Positions 1 to 5,189 of a DNA stretch of 5,189 nt are shown here, one piece after another (the stretch's first letter is position 1; each line of letters opens with the position of its first letter). The notes below the pieces were generated by a model, which was not told the DNA's origin, searched no databases, and saw nothing but the letters and a program-made list of their open reading frames with translations. Origin of the DNA: Porticoccaceae bacterium (GTDB lineage Bacteria > Pseudomonadota > Gammaproteobacteria > Pseudomonadales > Porticoccaceae); contig JAUUYV010000170.1 in the NCBI GenBank assembly GCA_030590275.1, forward strand, positions 1 to 5,189, read 5' to 3'. The translations under genes were made by a program, and so were the position numbers.

Positions 1-1965
1 AAACTGTATCGCTTTATCCATTTCTGCCATCAGTTCTCGAGTTGTTTTATTGGGGTCAGGCCAATCTTCCTTTGGTAAGAGTCGTACGGTGGTTTCCAGC
101 ATAGACAAGGGGGCCGAGTCCGTCGCCGTTTCGGCCCGGCCTACTTTGCCAAAGACCTGATGCACCTCCGGAAAGCGGGTTAAAATCCTGTCTGTCTGCT
201 GGAGCAATTCTTTCGCTTTGGTAATAGAAATGCCCGGAAAAGTAATGGGCATATAAAGAATATCGCCTTCGTCCAGTTGCGGCATAAATTCACTACCCAG
301 TTTTGAGAGTGGGTAGGCTGTTATTCCCAGCAGGATAAACGCACCGATTATGGTCAGCGAGCGCCAGCGCATCGCCGCAGTTAATGCGGGAGTATGCAGG
401 GCGTGCAACAAACGATTAAGCGGATTTTTATGTTCAGCAACAATATTGCCGCGCAGAAAATACCCCATCATCACCGGTATCAGCGTGATGGCTAAAATTG
501 CAGAAGCCGCCATGGCGTAGGTGGCAGTAAAGGCCAGAGGGCTGAACATACGACCTTCCTGGGCCTGCATGGTAAATATTGGTAGAAATGAAACGGTGAT
601 AACCAATAATGAGAAAAATAGTGCTGGACCAACCTCCCGAGATGACTCTGCTATGGTTTGCCAACGCTCATCGTTGCTTAGATCAGAACCTTTTTTTACT
701 CTGGCCTCCGCCAGTCGGCTGTGGGCGTTCTCGACCATGACGATGGCTCCATCGACCATAGCGCCGATGGTAATAGCGATGCCGCCCAGAGACATTATGT
801 TGGCGTTTAAGCCTTGCAGGCGCATAACAATAAAGGCCATGAGAATACCCAGGGGCAAAGTGATGATGGCGACGAAAGCTGAACGAGCGTGCAGCAAAAA
901 CAGAACGACCACCAAACTGACAATCAGCAGTTCCTGAATCAGGGAAGTCGTAAGACTACTTACCGCGCGTTCGATCAGGTCGCCCCGGTCGTAGACCGGG
1001 ATTATCTCAACGCCTTCTGGCAAACCTTTTTTAAGTTCGTCTAATTTGGCTCTGACGCCCTGAATCGTGGCCAGAGCGTTTTCACCAAAACGCATAATGA
1101 CTACACCGCCAGCCACTTCTCCTTCACCGTTAAGCTCAACCACGCCACGGCGTAATTCCGGGCCGATATGGACGTGGGCGACATCCTTCAGACGGATCGG
1201 TGTGCCATCGACACCCACTGCAACCGGAATGTTGTTGAGGTCGTCCAGAGATTGTATGTAGCCCTGGCTGCGTACCATATATTCGGTTTCAGCCATCTCA
1301 ATCAAGCGACCGCCAACATCCTTGTTGGACATCTGGATAGCCGTTTTTATTTTATTGAGGGAGACGTCATAACGCAGCAAAGCGTTCGGGTCGACTTCCA
1401 CCTGATACTGCTTAACAAAGCCACCCACCGAGGCAACTTCGGCAACACCGTCGACGGTCTGTAATGGGTAGCGTAAATACCAGTCCTGTAATGAGCGCAA
1501 CTGGGCCAGATCATGTTTACCACTTCGATCGACCAGGGCATATTCGTAAACCCAGCCAACGCCGGTAGCATCTGGCCCTAGCGTGGGTGTAATGCCCTGT
1601 GGTAGCCGACCGCTGACATAATTAAGCGACTCCAGCACTCGCGAGCGAGCCCAGTACATATCCGTGTGGTCTTCAAAAATGATGTACACGAAGGACAGAC
1701 CAAAGAAAGAATAACCCCGCACAACTTTTGTATTGGGCACGGCCAACATTGAGGTGGTGAGCGGATAGGTCACCTGATCTTCGACGACTTGTGGGGATTG
1801 CCCCGGATACTTGGTAAGAACAATTACCTGCACATCGGATAAATCAGGTATCGCATCCAGGGCTACGTTCCTGACCGCGAATATCCCAACCAGAGTAATA
1901 ATCGCGGTGGCGATCAAGACCATGAAACGATCACGTAGGGACGCGTTAATAATGGCATTAATCAT
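1..1965 (-). CDS. cusA: CusA-type Cu(I)/Ag(I) efflux RND permease (partial, C-terminus off left edge)
   Basis: This is the inner-membrane proton-driven pump of a Cus-type system, exporting Cu(I)/Ag(I) from the cytoplasm and periplasm into the CusB-CusC conduit. 655 codons are visible without a stop, out of about 1,045 in the family. The N-terminus shows TM1 (about residues 14-32) followed by DAIPDLSDVQV and YPGQSPQVVEDQVTYPLTT, then a long periplasmic domain containing GPDATGVGW. Helices TM2-TM6 lie at about 341-500 and another begins near 535. TM4 carries GAMVDGAIVMVENAH with D405 and E412, matching the proton-relay region of E. coli CusA. From remembered E. coli numbering, M572 and M622 match two of the three cleft methionines (M573, M623); the third lies outside the window. 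M391, M403, M410, M485 and M500 match membrane relay methionines, but the M271 equivalent is Leu. The ATG at 1965 is 4 bases after the cusB stop with a GGGGAG site 7 bases upstream. Assignment to CusA rather than CzcA rests on these methionines and overall likeness. Confidence 0.95.
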   Translation of the reverse strand, partial: MINAIINASLRDRFMVLIATAIITLVGIFAVRNVALDAIPDLSDVQVIVLTKYPGQSPQVVEDQVTYPLTTSMLAVPNTKVVRGYSFFGLSFVYIIFEDHTDMYWARSRVLESLNYVSGRLPQGITPTLGPDATGVGWVYEYALVDRSGKHDLAQLRSLQDWYLRYPLQTVDGVAEVASVGGFVKQYQVEVDPNALLRYDVSLNKIKTAIQMSNKDVGGRLIEMAETEYMVRSQGYIQSLDDLNNIPVAVGVDGTPIRLKDVAHVHIGPELRRGVVELNGEGEVAGGVVIMRFGENALATIQGVRAKLDELKKGLPEGVEIIPVYDRGDLIERAVSSLTTSLIQELLIVSLVVVLFLLHARSAFVAIITLPLGILMAFIVMRLQGLNANIMSLGGIAITIGAMVDGAIVMVENAHSRLAEARVKKGSDLSNDERWQTIAESSREVGPALFFSLLVITVSFLPIFTMQAQEGRMFSPLAFTATYAMAASAILAITLIPVMMGYFLRGNIVAEHKNPLNRLLHALHTPALTAAMRWRSLTIIGAFILLGITAYPLSKLGSEFMPQLDEGDILYMPITFPGISITKAKELLQQTDRILTRFPEVHQVFGKVGRAETATDSAPLSMLETTVRLLPKEDWPDPNKTTRELMAEMDKAIQF

Positions 1966-1969
1966 CGCA

Positions 1970-3292
1970 TTACTCCCCGCGCCTACTATTTTTGTTACTA
2001 ACCGGAGCTTGTTCGTTAAGTTGTTGCAGCATTTTAGCCGTGGCTTCCCGGAGTTTAGACTCGGAATCAAGTAGGAATTGAGCGGAGGTAACTACTTCTT
2101 CACCGGCCTCAAGGCCACTTAATATTGCCACCTGACCATGGGATTCAAAGCCCAGCTCTACGGGCCGGGGTTCGAATTTACCGGGGCCGCGCACCACAAA
2201 GACTTGATTGCTTGCCCCAGAACGAATAATTGCTTCAGCGGGTATCACTACAGCATCATCCAGGGTGTCGGTGTAAATCAGCACTTCTGAAAACATATCT
2301 GGGCGTAACAATAACTCAGAATTATCAAAAATAAGCCGCACTTTAGTGGTACGTGTTTTTGATTCGGCGTAAGGATAGATATAAGAGAGCTGACCTTTAA
2401 AGGTAAGACCAGGCACGCCAGCCAGGGTCATTGCCACCTTGTCGCCCACTTTCACCCAGGGTAATTCATACTCATAAATATCCGCATATACCCAGACTTG
2501 AGTCAAATCCACGATCATATAAATCTCGGTTTTTGGGGTGACATATTGGCCTTGCCGAGCACCAATACGGATAACCGTGCCTGCAACGGAGCTATGGATG
2601 TGCTGGGTTTTTTTAATTTCGCGGCTTTGTTCAAGCTCGTGGATTTGATGGTCTGCGACGTCCAGCAGCCGTAATCGCTCGCGAGAGCTTTTTACCAATT
2701 CTTCAGCTCCGCGCTTGATGTCGTCAAAAGGACTGTTTTTTAGAGCCTCGAGATTGTTCAGGGCGAGCAGGTATTCCTGTTGTGTGGAAACCAGCTTGGG
2801 CGAATAGATGCTGAATAAAATGTCATCAAAGGCGACATTTTGCCCGGTTTTATCGACGCGAATATCTTCTACCCAGCCTTCTACCTTGGGGTGCAGGTGG
2901 GCCATCTTTTCCTCCTCAAAATCCACACGGCCGACGGCTCGTATGGTACGGCTTAAAGATTGCCGAGTAGCAATGGTGGTGCGGACACCGATGTTCTGCA
3001 CTACAACAGGATCAATTTTGACGCTGCCTGCCAGGTCACTATTGCTGACACTACCATCTGCATAGACCGGTAGGTAATCCATACCCATGGAGCCTTTAGC
3101 GGGTACCGGAGATGTGATGGAGGGGTCCATCGGGTGTCGGTAAAAAATTGGCTCTTTTTTGTCTGGGGTCGTATCTCGGGTGCTATCCATGGATACTGCC
3201 GGCAGTTTGGTGAAACGCTCGGACAACCAGTACCCCGTGGCTAAGCCTATTGTAAGCGTCAAAATACCAGTGATGATAATTGACTTATTCAT
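1970..3292 (-). CDS. cusB: CusB-type periplasmic adaptor (membrane fusion protein) of Cu(I)/Ag(I) efflux pump
   Basis: This adaptor joins the CusA trimer to the CusC channel and, in the characterised E. coli system, also binds metal and passes it to CusA. The complete protein has 440 residues, close to the family norm of about 400. Residues 5-24 form a hydrophobic signal/anchor segment with no lipobox, and the protein has no cysteine. Residues 48-77 are a heavy-metal-binding segment (YRHPMDP ... GSMGMDYLPVY). M55, M69 and M71 are spaced much like the E. coli metal-binding methionines M49, M64 and M66. The first lipoyl half follows at about 126-165 (HLHPKVEGWVEDIRV, then GQNVAFDDILFSIYSPKL), a helical hairpin at about 166-228, the second lipoyl half at about 229-262, and beta-barrel and membrane-proximal domains to about 410. 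The start overlaps the end of cusC by 8 bases, and GAGGAG lies 7 bases upstream inside cusC codons. A CzcB-like role is less likely because the N-terminal site is Met-based. Confidence 0.93.
   Translation of the reverse strand: MNKSIIITGILTLTIGLATGYWLSERFTKLPAVSMDSTRDTTPDKKEPIFYRHPMDPSITSPVPAKGSMGMDYLPVYADGSVSNSDLAGSVKIDPVVVQNIGVRTTIATRQSLSRTIRAVGRVDFEEEKMAHLHPKVEGWVEDIRVDKTGQNVAFDDILFSIYSPKLVSTQQEYLLALNNLEALKNSPFDDIKRGAEELVKSSRERLRLLDVADHQIHELEQSREIKKTQHIHSSVAGTVIRIGARQGQYVTPKTEIYMIVDLTQVWVYADIYEYELPWVKVGDKVAMTLAGVPGLTFKGQLSYIYPYAESKTRTTKVRLIFDNSELLLRPDMFSEVLIYTDTLDDAVVIPAEAIIRSGASNQVFVVRGPGKFEPRPVELGFESHGQVAILSGLEAGEEVVTSAQFLLDSESKLREATAKMLQQLNEQAPVSNKNSRRGE
1973..1978 (-). promoter_or_regulatory. 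Ribosome binding site of cusA
   Basis: The minus strand reads GGGGAG, then 7 bases, then the ATG at 1965. This decides the start: another ATG at 1970, overlapping the cusB stop codon as TAATG, is too close and reads only two codons (Met-Arg) before TGA. The site lies inside the last codons of cusB, so translation of the two genes is probably coupled. Confidence 0.75.
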
Positions 3293-4634
3293 AGATGTTC
3301 TCCTCGCCTACAGCAGCGACCAGCTGGGATAGTGCCTGATTAGCTTCGGTGAGTGCCTGCCAATATTGAAGTTGATAGTTGAACAGGGTGACCTGACTGC
3401 GTACCAGGTTAAGAAAATCCACTTCATTAACCTGGTAGCCGACCAACATGGATGAAACCGTTTGCCGAGCCAGAGGAATAATGCCCTGTTTAAACAGAGA
3501 GAATTGTTGTTGGGCACGTCGATAATCGGTAACGGCCAGAGATATGTCGGACCGGATAACACCCTGTTTATCCTGCCGGGCATAACGATTCTTCGCGAGT
3601 TCGGAGCTGCGTTGTTTTACAGCTTTCGATTGCCGACGTTCGGTACGAATCGGCAGGTCTACACTGAACATAAGCGATACAAAATCCGTCCGCGAATCGC
3701 CCCGTGGCATCGGATTGTCACCTCGTCTATCACCGTAAGCCACGTCTAGCTTAAAATCCGGATAATAGTCTTTTTTGGCCAGTTCAAGTCGTGACTTCGC
3801 TGCACCAACATGTTTGTTTAGTTGTTGAAGCAGGGGTCTAGAGGTTTCCGCGCGTTGGTACAGGACAGTATCTTCGGCAACCTTTGGCATGGTCACTGAA
3901 ACCGTTTTTCTAACCGTTATTGGGGTATTAGGCGGTATATTCATCAGCACATTTAACTGAATTACCTGACTATCTCGGATCGCCTGTAGTTCTATTTTAC
4001 GGTCCATTAATTTGGATAATTCCAGTTGCGCCAGCAACACATCCTGTTGCAAGCCATCGCCAACTTCGTATTTTGTTTGAGCGACCTGAATAAAATTCCG
4101 AAGCAGAACCTGGTTGCTTTTGAGAGTATCCAACGCGCGATCCAGATAAAATAATTGCCACCAGCTACGTTTAACATTATTTATCAAGCGCAGCCGCGTC
4201 TCATCAACAGAATGTCCCGCCGCCTGTGCCTCAAACTCGCTGGCCTCCTCTCTTAACGCCAACTTGCCGGGAAAGGGGAATGATTGACTGATGCCAATCT
4301 GCATTTGGGTCATGGCTTCCTCGCCAACGTGGAAGTTATCCGAAGGCAGGTTCAAGGCATTCAGGCTCAGGACCGGATCTGGTAAAGCGCCTTGTTGTGA
4401 TGGGATTTCTTTAAAGGCTACATAACGTGCTTGCATCTCGGCGAGATTCGGATTGTCCCGAACAGCATTGGCAATGGCCATGGTGACATTCAGGTGTGTG
4501 TTGTCGCCAAAGTCTGCGGCGTTAATATGAGTTGCCGAATATAAAGAAAACACACCGATAACACAGATTATTAAAGGCTTTATTCTCTTACTAAAGCTAA
4601 CGCCAGTCCTCGGTTCAGGATAGGAGTTGTTCAT
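3285..4634 (-). CDS. cusC: CusC-like TolC-family outer-membrane efflux channel
   Basis: This is the outer-membrane exit duct of the pump, expected to act as a trimer contacting CusB. It has 449 residues, normal for the TolC/OEP family. The N-terminus has a basic stretch (KRIK, 17-20), a hydrophobic core (about 21-34) and a likely signal peptidase I site after INA near residue 39. The only cysteine, C24, follows Leu-Ile-Ile and is no lipobox, so unlike E. coli CusC the protein is probably not lipidated. Two repeated halves of long helices and beta strands are seen: SLNALNLPSDNF to QMQIGISQSFPFPGKL (about 90-125) and DFKLDVAYGDRR to FVSLMFSVDLPI (about 293-329), each followed by helical coiled-coil sequence. 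The tail has VDFLNLVRSQVTLFNYQLQYWQAL, typical of heavy-metal OEP proteins. The ATG has GGAG 5 bases upstream (4640-4643), and no other start precedes the signal peptide. The fold is clear; the cusC name rests partly on its neighbours. Confidence 0.9.
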   Translation of the reverse strand: MNNSYPEPRTGVSFSKRIKPLIICVIGVFSLYSATHINAADFGDNTHLNVTMAIANAVRDNPNLAEMQARYVAFKEIPSQQGALPDPVLSLNALNLPSDNFHVGEEAMTQMQIGISQSFPFPGKLALREEASEFEAQAAGHSVDETRLRLINNVKRSWWQLFYLDRALDTLKSNQVLLRNFIQVAQTKYEVGDGLQQDVLLAQLELSKLMDRKIELQAIRDSQVIQLNVLMNIPPNTPITVRKTVSVTMPKVAEDTVLYQRAETSRPLLQQLNKHVGAAKSRLELAKKDYYPDFKLDVAYGDRRGDNPMPRGDSRTDFVSLMFSVDLPIRTERRQSKAVKQRSSELAKNRYARQDKQGVIRSDISLAVTDYRRAQQQFSLFKQGIIPLARQTVSSMLVGYQVNEVDFLNLVRSQVTLFNYQLQYWQALTEANQALSQLVAAVGEENIYE

Positions 4635-4655
4635 AGTTACTCCGTCATTTCAATA

Positions 4656-4679
4656 TATGCCTGGTATAAAACCAGCATA
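4656..4679 (-). repeat. Imperfect inverted repeat (hairpin) upstream of cusC
   Basis: The arms 4656-4665 and 4671-4679 pair over 9 base pairs with one bulged base and a 5-base AT loop (TATGC-C-TGGT, loop, ACCAGCATA). It ends 21 bases before the cusC ATG and is not followed by a T-run on the transcribed strand, so it is unlikely to be a simple intrinsic terminator. It could be an operator overlapping a promoter, or an RNA stem affecting mRNA stability or cusC translation. The pairing is seen directly; the role is inferred. Confidence 0.5.
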
Positions 4680-4710
4680 CGAAGTCGGTAAATATTTAGG
4701 TATAAAAACC
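4663..4710. repeat. Pair of GGTATAAA(A)ACC direct repeats upstream of cusC
   Basis: GGTATAAAACC at 4663-4673 and GGTATAAAAACC at 4699-4710 differ only by one A in the central run, and start 36 bases apart. Each is flanked by GGT and ACC, giving short dyad symmetry. Between them lies a 10-base palindrome, TAAATATTTA, at 4689-4698. The spacing and position would suit paired binding sites for a regulator of the pump genes, but AT-rich intergenic sequence can give such matches by chance. Confidence 0.35.
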
Positions 4711-4762
4711 GGATCTGCCTAAGGGTAGTTAAATCCTCGCGCAGAAATACTACTTCGGGAAA

Positions 4763-5189
4763 TCAGGAAGTTTTAGGAGGGTAATAAATACGAGCAGGTG
4801 TAGCGGAGATGAAATGATTCGTGGCAGCAATAATAGGCCTGGCGTGCTGTCCTTCTGAACAGGCGAATAAAATATTATGTTGGGGAACATAACTGGAAAC
4901 ACAAGTGCTTGAGCACAGTTCACCATTATCACAACCAAGCTTGCAGGAATCGGATTGAGTCTGCCCGCTGGACATCTCCTCGTGGCAGAGCGTAGAAGAG
5001 AGCGTAGAAGATACTGCTATAGAAGGCGCTGAAGTGGTTTGACTATCTATTTGAGATTTGTGCGCAGATTTTCTGCCACTTGCAGTCAGATTGGCACTTG
5101 CAGTCAGATTAAAGCCGAGAGCTACTTCAGCTTCCGCCTTAGTATCAGGTGTATTAACGAGTGCATTAGCAACTAAAGGCTGGAGAACC
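4763..5189 (-). CDS. Cysteine-rich putative exported protein upstream of cusCBA (partial, start off right edge)
   Basis: An uninterrupted frame runs from the right edge (first full codon 5188-5186) to a TGA at 4763, giving 141 visible residues. The first residues, VLQPLVANA then LVNTDP, look like the end of a signal peptide with an Ala-X-Ala cleavage site, so only its first part is probably missing. A Ser/Thr/Ala-rich linker follows (about 27-67) with two small internal duplications. Then come six cysteines at 68, 82, 86, 92, 96 and 110, four of them as C-x3-C-x5-C-x3-C. The C-terminus ends ISATPARIYYPPKTS. This matches the general plan of short, poorly characterised exported proteins beside metal-efflux operons: signal peptide, Cys/His/Met-rich middle, Pro-Pro tail. 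A periplasmic role in binding or sensing Cu(I)/Ag(I) is inference. The internal ATG at 4975 is not a good start: GAGGAG abuts it with no spacing, and the frame continues 71 codons upstream. The family cannot be named securely. Confidence 0.72.
   Translation of the reverse strand, partial: VLQPLVANALVNTPDTKAEAEVALGFNLTASANLTASGRKSAHKSQIDSQTTSAPSIAVSSTLSSTLCHEEMSSGQTQSDSCKLGCDNGELCSSTCVSSYVPQHNILFACSEGQHARPIIAATNHFISATPARIYYPPKTS
4987..5011. repeat. Perfect 12-bp tandem duplication in the cysteine-rich gene
   Basis: AGAGCGTAGAAG occurs twice back to back (4987-4998 and 4999-5010), and the next base continues the period. It is in frame and duplicates the residues Ser-Ser-Thr-Leu in the linker just before the first cysteine. 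Confidence 0.9.
5077..5110. repeat. 18-bp-period tandem duplication in the cysteine-rich gene
   Basis: CACTTGCAGTCAGATT (16 bases) occurs at 5077-5092 and again at 5095-5110, a period of 18 bases. It is in frame and gives the peptide repeat Asn-Leu-Thr-Ala-Ser (NLTASA-NLTASG) in the linker after the putative signal peptide. Confidence 0.9.

Larger units (their letters stand above)
4635..4762 (-). promoter_or_regulatory. Leader region between the cysteine-rich gene and cusC
   Basis: This 128-base gap is AT-rich in its cusC-proximal half and holds no gene. It contains the cusC ribosome binding site, an inverted repeat (4656-4679) and two copies of a GGTATAAA-ACC element. A weak sigma70-like pair can be drawn on the minus strand: TTTACC (4687-4692) and TATACC (4663-4668) with an 18-base spacer. 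Each matches only four of six consensus positions. No terminator with a T-run was seen, so transcription from the upstream gene may also continue into cusC. I do not recognise a CusR, CueR or other named operator. Confidence 0.35.

Noticed and set aside
434..664. Minus-strand frames at 434-664, 1347-1571 and 3308-3583
   Set aside because: They run in alternative frames inside cusA and cusC, whose own frames are continuous and match their families.
521..937. Open frame of 138 codons on the plus strand
   Set aside because: It lies antisense to well-conserved cusA sequence and its product resembles no known protein; it is a shadow of the real gene, as are the plus-strand frames at 1067-1261, 1168-1464, 1811-2074, 2808-3065 and 3462-3749.
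984..1000. Perfect 7-bp inverted repeat with a 3-base loop (CCCGGTC-GTA-GACCGGG)
   Set aside because: It lies inside cusA in codons for a conserved stretch (PVYDRGD) with no T-run or gene boundary; most likely chance.
1638..1645. CTCGCGAG palindrome, also at 2677-2684
   Set aside because: Two 8-base palindromes in coding sequence, both explained by codons, with no wider repeat structure.
1962..1970. Two-codon mini-ORF (Met-Arg-stop) between cusB and cusA
   Set aside because: It arises from an ATG overlapping the cusB stop; nothing suggests a role beyond chance in a tight gene junction.
4750..4938. 62-codon minus-strand frame overlapping the cysteine-rich gene
   Set aside because: The competing frame is open to the window edge and shows a signal-peptide end, a cysteine cluster and a family-like tail, so this one is a shadow.
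4763..4975. Cysteine-rich gene starting at the internal ATG at 4975 (70 residues)
   Set aside because: The ribosome-binding-like GAGGAG abuts the ATG with no spacer, the frame stays open for 71 more codons, and the upstream part carries the probable export signal.

Overview
The window carries one minus-strand gene cluster that encodes a tripartite copper(I)/silver(I) efflux pump of the CusCBA type (heavy-metal efflux RND family). In transcription order, right to left, it holds the 3' part of a small cysteine-rich exported protein (4763-5189, start lies beyond the right edge), a 128-base gap with a hairpin-like inverted repeat, the outer-membrane channel gene cusC (3285-4634), the periplasmic adaptor gene cusB (1970-3292), and the first 655 codons of the inner-membrane permease gene cusA (1-1965, which runs off the left edge). 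No plus-strand gene, RNA gene, mobile element or CRISPR array was seen.

The three pump genes are packed as one translational unit. cusC and cusB overlap by 8 bases, and cusB and cusA are separated by 4 bases. Each start has a purine-rich ribosome binding site 5 to 7 bases upstream. There is no room for a cusF metallochaperone gene between cusC and cusB, unlike the E. coli cusCFBA order. The small cysteine-rich protein sits where some proteobacterial metal-efflux operons carry a short, poorly characterised exported protein ending in a Tyr/Arg-Pro-Pro type tail, and it matches that general pattern.

Together the proteins should form a channel from the cytoplasmic membrane to outside the cell. 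CusA binds Cu(I)/Ag(I) at methionines and uses the proton gradient, CusB collects metal through an N-terminal methionine site and bridges the periplasm, and CusC opens the outer membrane. The cysteine-rich protein may bind metal in the periplasm, but this is inference from its residues and position.

The three-part envelope-spanning pump implies a Gram-negative bacterium. Mixed base composition and the close likeness of CusA to the E. coli protein suggest a gammaproteobacterium, possibly a marine or environmental one, but the genus cannot be read from the window. The region is mostly a recognisable metal-resistance operon. The least described parts are the cysteine-rich leader protein, with two small in-frame tandem duplications, and the cusC upstream region.
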